64,000 nt of DNA from Alteraquisediminimonas sediminicola. GTDB taxonomy: Bacteria > Pseudomonadota > Alphaproteobacteria > Sphingomonadales > Sphingomonadaceae. The notes below the pieces were generated by a model that was not told the origin of the DNA, searched no databases, and saw only the letters and a program-made list of their open reading frames with translations. The DNA is taken from contig NZ_JAHXZS010000002.1 of assembly GCF_019740335.1 (NCBI RefSeq), positions 1 to 64,000 of the forward strand, in the 5' to 3' direction. Position 1 is the first letter of the stretch, and every line of letters starts with the position of its first letter. The position numbers and the translations under genes are program-made. Shown one piece after another: positions 7,371 through 15,710 of the stretch.

Positions 7371-8960
7371 TCAGGCCTCCTGTGTGCGCTTGTGCAGGCG
7401 GGTGATGGCGTCAATTGCCGAGGTGAGCGCCCCTTCCATCCAGCCGCCGATATAGGATGCGTGTTCCCCGGCGAGGACGATGCGGCCATCCATTGCGATC
7501 ATGTTCGCATAATGGTCCTTGCGGGCTTCGTCGCTCCACCGCGAAAAACCGCCCATGTTCCAAGGCACGCGGCCCCATGCCACGGATACGCCACTCATAA
7601 ATTCCTGGCGATATTGCGGGTGGATGATTTCGCCCTGCGCCAAAATCGCCTCGATCCGCGCCGCAGGTTCCATCCCGCCGAGCAGCGACCCGCCAAGGCC
7701 GCCCGCATTCGATCCCAGCAACACGGCAGGGCCATCTTTGAAGAAATTGTAATTGGGATAGGAAATAAGCGAAATCGGCTGATTGGTGAAGCTATGCCCC
7801 CCATAGATCGCCTCATCCTCTTCCCAGAAACGGCGCTTGAATTCGAGGCCGGTCTTGACGGACGCGCTGTAATTCACGGCCTTTAACGACGCGAGCATCT
7901 TGTCCCCGGCCTGCATCTCGATCTGGCTCAGCACCGATGCCGGGATCGCGCAGACGCAATAATCGGCCTTGGCTTCGCTGACTGCCCCCGTGGCCATATC
8001 TTCACAAGTCACGGTGACGCCCTTGGCATTCTGGGCGATTTTGGTGACCTTGGCATTATAAGTGATGAGGTGATCGACTTCGCGGGCAAAGGCCTTGCCG
8101 ACCATGTCCATGCCGCCAACCGGCTGGAACATCGTCGTCTGCATCACATAGTTGAAATAAAAGCCCATCTGGTTCCAGACCTTGGAATCCAGCATATCCG
8201 AAAGGCTCGCGACCGCAGATGGGGTCGGCGCGCCGCCTACCCCACCGCCCGGCGGCAGATCATAGCCACGCTGCGCCGATACTTTGAGGCTGCTGGTATA
8301 GGCCATGTCCTTATCGAGCACGCCCCAGCTCCGCATCGCCTCCAGCAGCCGTTCCTTGTCCTCCTTGCTGACCTTGTCATCAAGCGAACCCTGATTGATC
8401 GCCTTCGCCATCAATTCCGAGACATGGCCCTTAAAATCGGTCGCCACTTCCTTGTACCGCATCGGCTTGCCGCCAAAGGCATCGGTCTGATGGACATAGG
8501 CATTGTGATTCATCTGGATAAACGGTTGCAGCGCGACATTGAACAAGCGGCAATAATGCAGCAGCGTCTTGTGATGGTGCGGAATGCGCCACGGGCCGGG
8601 GTTGAGATAATTGCCCGGCGCGAATTCCACCTTCTGCACCGCACCGCCGACTTCGACATGGGTATCCCCGCCACGCAGCGACCAGTTGCGCCCACCCGGA
8701 CGCCCCTGATATTCGATCAGCCGGACCTTATACCCCGCCTTATTCAATTCATACGCCGCGACCAGCCCGGCCAGCCCCGCGCCAAGCACCAGCACCGACG
8801 CCCCCTTGCGCGTGCCGGTCAGTTGCGGTGGCCCCGTAAAGCGGCTCTCGGCGGCATGGCCAAGCACCGCCATCGCCTGCATCGCGGCGGCGGAACCGGC
8901 GGTCGTGCCAATGGCCGACAGGAGTTGGCGACGACTGGGGGTGAAGTCTTTGATGGACAT
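7371..8960 (-). CDS. Tat-exported flavin amine oxidase/dehydrogenase, canonical copy
   Basis: The start is taken at the ATG at 8960, with GGGAG about 8 bases upstream, giving 529 residues and a twin-arginine signal (SRRQLL, 9-14). The FAD-binding GAGLAG lies at residues 60-65 and GRPGGR at 86-91. The C-terminus carries RVPWNMGGF (F472) and EHASYIGGWMEGA (W507), the usual aromatic cage region of flavin amine oxidases. The product oxidises an unknown amine in the periplasm. An exported RidA gene lies immediately upstream and a cytochrome c gene immediately downstream, which gives a full path: amine to imine, imine hydrolysis, electrons to cytochrome. The substrate cannot be read from the sequence. 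Confidence 0.9.
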   Translation of the reverse strand: MSIKDFTPSRRQLLSAIGTTAGSAAAMQAMAVLGHAAESRFTGPPQLTGTRKGASVLVLGAGLAGLVAAYELNKAGYKVRLIEYQGRPGGRNWSLRGGDTHVEVGGAVQKVEFAPGNYLNPGPWRIPHHHKTLLHYCRLFNVALQPFIQMNHNAYVHQTDAFGGKPMRYKEVATDFKGHVSELMAKAINQGSLDDKVSKEDKERLLEAMRSWGVLDKDMAYTSSLKVSAQRGYDLPPGGGVGGAPTPSAVASLSDMLDSKVWNQMGFYFNYVMQTTMFQPVGGMDMVGKAFAREVDHLITYNAKVTKIAQNAKGVTVTCEDMATGAVSEAKADYCVCAIPASVLSQIEMQAGDKMLASLKAVNYSASVKTGLEFKRRFWEEDEAIYGGHSFTNQPISLISYPNYNFFKDGPAVLLGSNAGGLGGSLLGGMEPAARIEAILAQGEIIHPQYRQEFMSGVSVAWGRVPWNMGGFSRWSDEARKDHYANMIAMDGRIVLAGEHASYIGGWMEGALTSAIDAITRLHKRTQEA

Positions 8961-9050
8961 GTTATATGCTCCCATATCTGCTGGGATGATCGGGCGCGCC
9001 AAAGGCGGTGAAATAGGCGACATCGGCCCCGCGCTTGGCGGGGGCGAAAC

Positions 9051-9608
9051 TCAGTGGTCGAGCAGCGGCGCATCCGCCGATTTGCCGGGCATCTTGCCGG
9101 AAACCTTGGCCTTGACGGCAATTGCTTCGATTTCGATCAGAAAGCCCGCACCGACCAACGCCGCAACCTGCACGGTCGAACGCGCCACCTTGTTCGGATT
9201 TTCCGCAGAACCGAAGAATTGGCTATACGCTTCGTTCATGCCCTTGAAGTCCATCTTGCCGCCCAATTTGGGATCGCCCGCGAGAAAAACCGTGAGCTTG
9301 ACCACATCCGACATCGACCAGCCAAGCGTTTCAAGATTGCCCTTGATGCGCGCAAGCGTGCTCAATGTCTGGGTCTTGGTATCGCCATAGGCTTCGATGG
9401 AACTGGTCGGCTTGGTCACATCGGCCACCGCAGGCAATGCGCCGCTGAGATAGAGGGTGGTTGCGCCTTCCGGCACCGTGACGCCGGTCAGGATAATGGC
9501 TTCGGGATTGATCAGGTGGCGTTCAATGCCAGCAGCAAGCGCAGATGATGCGAGGAGAGGCGATGCGAGAAGAGATGCAGCAATAATTCCGGACAATTTC
9601 TTCAACAT
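9051..9608 (-). CDS. Exported RidA/YjgF-family imine deaminase, first gene of the operon
   Basis: The 185-residue protein has a signal peptide (about 1-25, ending SSALA) and a RidA domain with R143 in VARSTVQVAAL and E159 in LIEIEAIA, the residues needed for imine hydrolysis in active Rid proteins. Beyond the family's usual end there is a 20-residue tail (KVSGKMPGKSADAPLLDH). It is the first gene of the operon, with AAGGGGG upstream and a 540-bp regulatory region shared with a divergent LysR gene. Directly before a flavin amine oxidase, it most likely hydrolyses the imine product in the periplasm and prevents damage or back-reaction. It is related to the RidA at 997-1494. Confidence 0.9.
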   Translation of the reverse strand: MLKKLSGIIAASLLASPLLASSALAAGIERHLINPEAIILTGVTVPEGATTLYLSGALPAVADVTKPTSSIEAYGDTKTQTLSTLARIKGNLETLGWSMSDVVKLTVFLAGDPKLGGKMDFKGMNEAYSQFFGSAENPNKVARSTVQVAALVGAGFLIEIEAIAVKAKVSGKMPGKSADAPLLDH

Positions 9609-9752
9609 TATTTATACGCCCCCTTATTTTTATGACAATATTCCGATATTATTTTGAAATCTCGCATTTATCTTGATTTATAAAAACCAATAAACAAGAT
9701 CCGTTGCGTTTTTCGCCATATTGAACATGACAATCACGGGGATGCCCACAAC

Positions 9753-9797
9753 GCGCAATCGCAATTGCGGCAATGCAGCATGATTTAAACGCAACGC
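9753..9797. promoter_or_regulatory. 45-bp regulatory repeat, copy B
   Basis: It matches copy A (4781-4825) at 40 of 45 positions and lies 145-189 bp upstream of the operon's first start codon (9608). It contains ATTGCGGCAAT (9764-9774) and ends in AAACGCAACGC. The dyad and its placement before two transcription units of one locus favour a shared transcription-factor site. Confidence 0.6.
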
Positions 9798-9927
9798 TGA
9801 ATTTTCCCGCACAGTCAGCACAATCTGCCGCCAAATCCCTTATTTCAGCATGGACAATGCGGAGACTTGAATAGTCTTTCCCTTGTTCGGCCCGTTGTTC
9901 GGCAGCACGCAAGGCAGCGACTTGCTG

Positions 9928-9958
9928 CGTTGCAAAAAACGAATGTCACGTTGCAAAA
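9928..9958. promoter_or_regulatory. Two direct repeats CGTTGCAAAA, 21 bp apart
   Basis: The decamer occurs at 9928-9937 and 9949-9958. The start-to-start distance of 21 bp equals two helical turns, so two protein subunits would bind the same face. It lies about 190-220 bp upstream of the LysR start, suggesting autoregulation or joint control of the divergent operon. Confidence 0.5.
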
Positions 9959-10148
9959 GCTGATTGACCAGCGGTGCATCTGGCGTAACTTGAAGTCGGT
10001 ATCGATCTGCGTGCGCGTGAAGTTTTGGGGAAGGGAAGTCCTGAAGGTCGCCATATTATCAAGATTGGACGACCAATATGAAACACAGATCAGCGGCATG
10101 TGTCCGGCCATCTTGCTTGCGCCAACCGCCTTGCAAGGGAGGGCTATC

Positions 10149-11033
10149 ATGAGACGCCTGCCCTCAATGGGAGCGATCGAGGCCTTTGTCATGGCCGCCC
10201 AGCGCCCGACGCTGCGCGAAGTTTCCGACGAGCTCAACCTCTCGCCATCCGCCGTCAGCCGCCGGATCAAGGCGCTGGAAAGCTATCTCGGCCAGGATCT
10301 GTTCGACCGCACCGGCAATGAAGTGCATTTAACCGATGACGGCGCAGAATTGCTCAAACGCCTGACGCCCGCGCTGGAATCCATCGGCAATGCCTTTACC
10401 ACCGCGCCAGACCGATCAAACACCCTAAAGCTCGGTGTACCCAGCTTTTTTTGCAGCCAATGGCTGTTGCCCAGATTGGCGGATTTCAACACCCGCTATC
10501 CCGACATCGCGATCACGCTCGATTCCTCGCCCCAACCGCCCGCAGGCGTCCGGGACGATGTCGACGGCGCAATCCTGTTCACCGATCAGGTCTCGGAATT
10601 GTTATATAATCGGCGATTGCGGCGAGAATTCACCTATATTGTCGGCGCGCCATCGATGGTTGGCGGGACGCCGCCGCTGCAAGATCCAAGCGACATCCGC
10701 CATCACAAATTGCTCCTGCTGCGCGGCACGGATCGCCTGCTCACCAAATGGTGCGCGGCGCTTGGCATCCCGAATATCCGCCCAGCCTCGATTATCTATT
10801 TCGACAATGGGCATTTGATGATGGAGGCCGCCGCCAATGGCATGGGGCTGGCCTTTGCCATTGACCTGCATTCGGCCACGCACATCAATTCTGGCCGGTT
10901 GGTCCGCCCCTTTGGCGAGCGCATTCCGACAGAATTCAACTTCTTCTTCGCCTGCAAGCACAGCGCCTTTGAAAACCGGGCGCTGAAGCGTTTTCACGAT
11001 TGGATATTGCGCCAGTTCGAACAGAATTTGTAA
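10149..11033 (+). CDS. LysR-family regulator (GcvA-like)
   Basis: The ATG at 10149 has a strong ribosome site (GGGAGGG) about 5 bases upstream and gives a 294-residue protein that begins right before the DNA-binding domain. Longer upstream frames add no domain. The winged helix-turn-helix is clear (TLREVSDELNLSPSAVSRRIKALESYLGQ within residues 20-48), followed by a LysR substrate domain (LKLGVPSFFCSQWLLPRL onward). It is divergent from the RidA-amine oxidase operon, the classic arrangement for a LysR activator of its neighbour, and lies 365 bp before an efflux operon on the same strand. I infer that it controls the amine-oxidation genes; the efflux operon is a second candidate. Confidence 0.9.
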   Translation: MRRLPSMGAIEAFVMAAQRPTLREVSDELNLSPSAVSRRIKALESYLGQDLFDRTGNEVHLTDDGAELLKRLTPALESIGNAFTTAPDRSNTLKLGVPSFFCSQWLLPRLADFNTRYPDIAITLDSSPQPPAGVRDDVDGAILFTDQVSELLYNRRLRREFTYIVGAPSMVGGTPPLQDPSDIRHHKLLLLRGTDRLLTKWCAALGIPNIRPASIIYFDNGHLMMEAAANGMGLAFAIDLHSATHINSGRLVRPFGERIPTEFNFFFACKHSAFENRALKRFHDWILRQFEQNL

Positions 11034-11398
11034 ATGTCGTCATCGCGAAGGCGGGACCGGTCGAGCATGCAAATTGCGCAACCTCGGATGCATAACTAGC
11101 GATTTTCATTGGCGATCCAGCCCCATATCCTTGCATCAAATATAATAATAACCGAAAGGGCCGCCGTGAAAATAACTATAAATCCACTGGTTTTTCGCCC
11201 CTATAGCCGGCACTTCAAGGTGAAGGCTTGGTCGGTTGGAACAAGCCCTTTTCATGCACCTGCCCCTCGGGTTCTGTCATAATTTGGCATATTGCCTGTG
11301 CAAGCCCATGGTTCCCCACCCCATTTTCGGGCTAAACACGCCGTGACAATAAAAATGCCACAAACAGCACATCAACGAATTGGTCGGAACCTCCTCAA
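11034..11398. other. Intergenic region before the efflux operon
   Basis: No gene is evident in these 365 bases. A small dyad CTTCA-AGG-TGAAG lies at 11213-11225. A weak stem GGCTTG (11225-11230) and CAAGCC (11242-11247) followed by CTTTTC could end the LysR transcript. The efflux promoter should lie here, but I cannot place it with confidence, and the first efflux gene has a poor ribosome site. Confidence 0.5.
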
Positions 11399-12538
11399 AT
11401 GACGCACGCATTATCTCCGCGCCCTTTGTTGCTCGCTGGCATTATGCTCGGCGCGCTCGCCCTGACGGGTTGCGGCAAAGACCCCGCAAAAGACGCCAAG
11501 CCGACACCCGAAGTCGGGTTCATCGTGATCGCCACTGGCGCCACCGAGACGACCAGCGAACTGCCGGGCCGCGTGCGTGCCACGGTCATGTCCGAGGTCC
11601 GGCCACAGGTATCGGGCATCGTCAAGGCCCGGACATTCACCGAGGGTAGCCTCGTCAGCGCTGGCCAGACCCTGTATCAAATCGACCCTGCCCTTTATGG
11701 GGCCGCGCGCGGCGAGGCATCGGCCCGGCTGGCGGGCGCAGAGGCCGCCTTGGCCGCCGCCACCGCCCGTGCCGATCGTTATGCCACGCTCGCGGATAGC
11801 GAGGCCGTCAGCCGTCAGGACATCGACGATGTTCGCGCCAGCGCACGCCAAGCCCGCGCCAATGTCGCCCAAGCCCGCGCCGCGCTGCAATCGGCGGATG
11901 TGACCTTGCGCTACACCCGGATCATCGCCCCGATCAGCGGCAGGATCGGGCGTTCGAGCGTCACCCCCGGCGCGCTTGTCACCGCCAATCAGGGCGATGC
12001 GCTGGCCGTGATTCAGCAACTGGACCCGGTCTATGTCGATGTCACCCAATCCAGCGTCAAATTGCTCGCCCTGCGCCGCGCGCTCGCCAATGGCAGCAGC
12101 CTGCCCGCGACCGGCAGCATCCGCCTGAAACTGGAAGACGGCAGCGTCTATGAACAGACCGGCGACATCAGCTTTACCGAACCGATGGTGGATGAGGCGA
12201 CAGGCATGGTCACGATCCGCGCCCGTTTCCCGAATCCGGATGGCGTTCTTTTGCCCGGCATGTTCGTCAAGATCCTCGCGCCAGAGGCCAAGCTCGCCCA
12301 TGCCGTCCTCGCGCCGCAACAAGGGATTGCCCGCAATGCCAAGGGCGAGGCAACCGCATTGATTGTCGGCAAGGATAATAAGGTCGAGCAGCGCGTCGTT
12401 GCGGCTACCCGCGCGATTGGCGCATCATGGCTGATCACCGATGGATTGAAGCCCGGTGATCGCCTGATCGTCGAAGGCACCGACAAGGCCAAGCCCGGCA
12501 GTTTGGTCAAACCAGTCCCGACTGATCTCCAGAAATAG
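11399..12538 (+). CDS. RND efflux periplasmic adaptor (membrane fusion) lipoprotein
   Basis: The 379-residue protein has a lipoprotein signal with a lipobox (LALTGC, Cys25), then the AcrA/MexA order of domains. The barrel-sandwich half EVRPQVSGIVKARTFTEGSLVSAGQTLYQID is followed by an alpha-helical hairpin (about 95-145) and the second half with TRIIAPISGRIGRSSVTPGALV. The adaptor links the inner-membrane pump to the outer-membrane channel. It is the first gene of a three-gene operon, 10 bp before the pump gene. Substrates are unknown; aromatic or lipophilic compounds are usual for this family. Confidence 0.95.
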   Translation: MTHALSPRPLLLAGIMLGALALTGCGKDPAKDAKPTPEVGFIVIATGATETTSELPGRVRATVMSEVRPQVSGIVKARTFTEGSLVSAGQTLYQIDPALYGAARGEASARLAGAEAALAAATARADRYATLADSEAVSRQDIDDVRASARQARANVAQARAALQSADVTLRYTRIIAPISGRIGRSSVTPGALVTANQGDALAVIQQLDPVYVDVTQSSVKLLALRRALANGSSLPATGSIRLKLEDGSVYEQTGDISFTEPMVDEATGMVTIRARFPNPDGVLLPGMFVKILAPEAKLAHAVLAPQQGIARNAKGEATALIVGKDNKVEQRVVAATRAIGASWLITDGLKPGDRLIVEGTDKAKPGSLVKPVPTDLQK

Positions 12539-12548
12539 GACCTAAGCG

Positions 12549-15500
12549 ATGATCAGCTTGTATTTCATCAAGCGCCCGATTTTTGCGCTCGTCCTGTCCA
12601 TCGGCATCATGCTGGCGGGGCTTGCCGGGCTGATGTCGATGGCGGTTGGCCGTTATCCGGACATTGTGCCGACCACCGTCAACATCCGCGCGACCTATCC
12701 GGGCGCATCTGCGGAAACGGTGGAAACGAGCATCACCCAGGTGCTTGAACAACAGCTCAATGGCATTGACGGGCTGTTGTATTTCTCCTCGTCCTCCACC
12801 TCGGATGGCCAGTCCCAGATCACCGCGACCTTTGTCAAAGGCACAGACCCGGACACCGCGCAGGTGCAGGTCCAAAACAAGATCCAGCGCGCGATGAGCC
12901 GCCTGCCCACACAGGTTCAGCGCCAAGGCGTGACGGTCAATAAATCGCAGACCGATTTCCTCGTGATCGTCTCCATCGCCGATAAGACCGGTAAATCGAC
13001 ACAGGCCGATATTTCCGATTATCTCGTCAGCAATTTTCAAGATCCGCTCAGTCGGATCGAAGGCGTCGGCGCGACCAATATCTTCGGCTCGTCTTATGCG
13101 ATGCGGATCTGGCTTGATCCCAATCGGCTGGCGGCTGCGCGGTTGATGCCATCCGACATCCGTCAGGCAATTGAACGCAACAATGCCGTGGTGTCGGCAG
13201 GCCAATTGGGCGAAGGCCCGTCCCCCGCCCATCAACAGCTCAACGCCACCGTGACGCTGCGAGGCCGGCTGGAAAATGTCGAGCAATTCCAGAATATCAT
13301 CGTCAAATCCAATCGCGATGGCGCGTTGGTCCGCTTGTCCGATGTCGCCCGCGTCGAATTGGGCAATGAAAATTATGGTGTCGCCTCCCGCCTGAATGGC
13401 TATCCATCATCCGGCATTGCGCTTCAGCTTGCGCCCGGTGCCGATGCGTTGAAAACTGCCGTCGCGGTCAAGGCCAAGGCGGAAGCTCTCGCCCGCCATA
13501 TGCCTGCGGGCTATGAAATCTCCTATCCGCGCGATGTGACCCCGTTGATCAAGGTATCGATCAAGGAAGTCGTCAAGACGATGGCAGAGGCGATCCTGCT
13601 GGTCGTGTTGGTGATGTATCTGTTCCTGCAAAGCTGGCGGGCGACGATCATTCCGGCGCTCGCCGTGCCGGTGGTCATGCTCGGCACCTTTGGCGTGCTG
13701 TCCGTTCTCGGCTTTTCGATCAATATCATGACCCTGTTCGGCATGATCCTCTCAATCGGCCTGTTGGTCGATGATGCGATTGTGGTCGTGGAGAATGTCG
13801 AACGGCTGATGGACGAGGAAAAACTCTCGCCGCGCGATGCCACGATCAAATCCATGCAGGAAATTGGCGGCGCATTGGTCGGCGTGGCTACGGTGTTGAG
13901 CGCGGTCTTGCTGCCCATGGCCTTTTTCGGCGGCACGACGGGCATCATCTATCAGCAATTCTCGATCACGATCATCACCTCGATGTTGCTGTCGGTGGTC
14001 GTCGCGCTGATCCTTTCGCCCGCCTTGTGCAGCATGTTGCTGAAACCGAACCACGGCGCGACGCATCGCTGGGCAGACCGTTTCAACCAATGGTTCGCCC
14101 GTTTGACTGAACGCTATCTTGGCCGGGTCAGCCAGGTCATCAACCGCCGCAATGCCTTTCTGCTGGGCTATGGCGCGGTGGTGCTGATCATCTGGGCGAC
14201 GTTCGTGCGCCTGCCGACCGGGTTTCTGCCCGCCGATGATCAAGGTCAGGTATTGGTCAATTACACCCTGCCGCCGGGCGCAACGATGAACCGCACCGCA
14301 GAAGTATCGCGCGAGGTCGAAACCTATTTCATGACCAAGGAAAAAGCCTTGGTCGAACATTATTTCGACACGACCGGCAACAGCCTGTCCGGTAATGCCC
14401 AGAATGCGGGTCAGGCCTATGCGAACCTCACCCCTTGGGATGATCGCCCGGGCAAGGATCAAAGTTCGGATGCGATAGTGAAGCGCGCCTCCAAGGCCAT
14501 GGCGAAAATCCGCGATGCGCGAGTGATCGTGACCAATCCACCCGCCATCCGGGGCTTTGGCCGGTCCAATGGCTTCTCGTTCGAATTGTTGAACACCAAT
14601 GGCCTGAGCCGCGCCGATTTCCTCGCCCAGCGCGATGCCCTGATCGAGGCGGCGACCAAAGACCCGCAGCTCAAATCAGTGCGCGCAGGCACGCTGGAAG
14701 ATACCGCGCAATTGCGGGTCGATATCGACGAAGCCAAGATCGCCGCCCTCGGCATCGGCATCAACGATGTATATGATACGCTCAGCGCCTCATGGGGGGC
14801 GAGCTATGTCAATGATTTCATCGACCGTGGCCGGGTCAAGCGCGTCTATGTGCAGGCGGATGCCCAGTTCCGATCCCTGCCGGAAGATCTCGATAGCTGG
14901 CAGGTCCGCACACAGGACGGCACGGCAATGGTCCCCTTCTCCGCCTTTGCCACCACGCGCTGGATCAAGGGGCCAGCGACCTTGAGCCGCTTCAACGGCG
15001 TCTCCTCCTATCAGATTCAGGGGGAAGCAGGCGAGGGCGCAAGCTCTGGCGAGGCGATGGACCGCATGGCCGAACTACAGGCAAAAACAGCCCCGGCCAC
15101 CAGCTTCGCATGGAGCGGCTTGTCCTATGAAGAACAGCTCTCGCATGGCCGCGCGCCAAAGCTCTATGCCATTTCGGCACTGGTGGTGTTTCTCTGCCTT
15201 GCCGCATTGTATGAAAGCTGGTCGATCCCCTTGGCGGTATTGCTCGTCATTCCATTGGGCATCGTCGGCGCGGTGCTGGCCGTCATGGCACGCGGGCTGA
15301 ACAACGACATTTATTTTCAGGTCGGCCTGCTCACCACGATGGGATTGGCGGCGAAAAATGCGATTCTGATCGTCGAATTCGCAGAGGCCGCATGGCAACG
15401 CGGCGATTCCATTCGCACCGCCGCGATCAACGCCGCCCGCATCCGTTTCCGCCCGATCCTGATGACGTCCATCGCCTTTATCGCGGGCGTGCTGCCGCTG

Positions 15501-15710
15501 GCCTTTGCCACGGGCGCGGGGGCGCAAAGCCGCATCGCCATCGGCACGGCGGTCGCGGGCGGGATGCTGACCGCCACGGTGCTGGCGATTTATTATATCC
15601 CGATGTTCTTCGACATGGTCGTGACCATCGCCGAACGCGTCAACGCCAAATGGCAGGGTAATACCTCGCCCCCGGCCCCGCCCATCGCGGCACAGGAGCA
15701 GCAAGCATGA
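12549..15710 (+). CDS. RND efflux pump, HAE1 family inner-membrane permease
   Basis: At 1053 residues this has the expected length and layout of AcrB/MexB-type pumps: twelve membrane helices in two groups with two large periplasmic loops. The proton-relay segment in helix 4 is visible (GLLVDDAIVVVENVER, with the paired Asp). The N-terminus MISLYFIKRPIFALVLSIGIMLAGL is typical. It exports hydrophobic compounds using the proton gradient as part of a tripartite complex with its two neighbours. Its 3' end overlaps the channel gene by 4 bp (ATGA), so the two are coupled. Confidence 0.97.
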   Translation: MISLYFIKRPIFALVLSIGIMLAGLAGLMSMAVGRYPDIVPTTVNIRATYPGASAETVETSITQVLEQQLNGIDGLLYFSSSSTSDGQSQITATFVKGTDPDTAQVQVQNKIQRAMSRLPTQVQRQGVTVNKSQTDFLVIVSIADKTGKSTQADISDYLVSNFQDPLSRIEGVGATNIFGSSYAMRIWLDPNRLAAARLMPSDIRQAIERNNAVVSAGQLGEGPSPAHQQLNATVTLRGRLENVEQFQNIIVKSNRDGALVRLSDVARVELGNENYGVASRLNGYPSSGIALQLAPGADALKTAVAVKAKAEALARHMPAGYEISYPRDVTPLIKVSIKEVVKTMAEAILLVVLVMYLFLQSWRATIIPALAVPVVMLGTFGVLSVLGFSINIMTLFGMILSIGLLVDDAIVVVENVERLMDEEKLSPRDATIKSMQEIGGALVGVATVLSAVLLPMAFFGGTTGIIYQQFSITIITSMLLSVVVALILSPALCSMLLKPNHGATHRWADRFNQWFARLTERYLGRVSQVINRRNAFLLGYGAVVLIIWATFVRLPTGFLPADDQGQVLVNYTLPPGATMNRTAEVSREVETYFMTKEKALVEHYFDTTGNSLSGNAQNAGQAYANLTPWDDRPGKDQSSDAIVKRASKAMAKIRDARVIVTNPPAIRGFGRSNGFSFELLNTNGLSRADFLAQRDALIEAATKDPQLKSVRAGTLEDTAQLRVDIDEAKIAALGIGINDVYDTLSASWGASYVNDFIDRGRVKRVYVQADAQFRSLPEDLDSWQVRTQDGTAMVPFSAFATTRWIKGPATLSRFNGVSSYQIQGEAGEGASSGEAMDRMAELQAKTAPATSFAWSGLSYEEQLSHGRAPKLYAISALVVFLCLAALYESWSIPLAVLLVIPLGIVGAVLAVMARGLNNDIYFQVGLLTTMGLAAKNAILIVEFAEAAWQRGDSIRTAAINAARIRFRPILMTSIAFIAGVLPLAFATGAGAQSRIAIGTAVAGGMLTATVLAIYYIPMFFDMVVTIAERVNAKWQGNTSPPAPPIAAQEQQA

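Larger units (their letters stand above)
9609..10148. other. 540-bp divergent control region
   Basis: No convincing gene lies here. The part next to the RidA start is AT-rich and promoter-like. Within the region are a GTTGCGTTTTTCG segment (9702-9714), the second copy of the 45-bp repeat (9753-9797) and two direct repeats CGTTGCAAAA (9928-9937 and 9949-9958). A strong ribosome site for the LysR gene ends the region. Open frames crossing it lack ribosome sites and family resemblance. Confidence 0.7.

Noticed and set aside
9649-9912. Possible 87-residue minus-strand gene in the LysR-RidA intergenic region
   Set aside because: No ribosome site and no family resemblance; it covers the regulatory repeats and the AT-rich promoter.
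9867-10148. Longer start for the LysR regulator adding 94 residues
   Set aside because: The LysR DNA-binding domain always begins the protein, and a strong ribosome site precedes the ATG at 10149.
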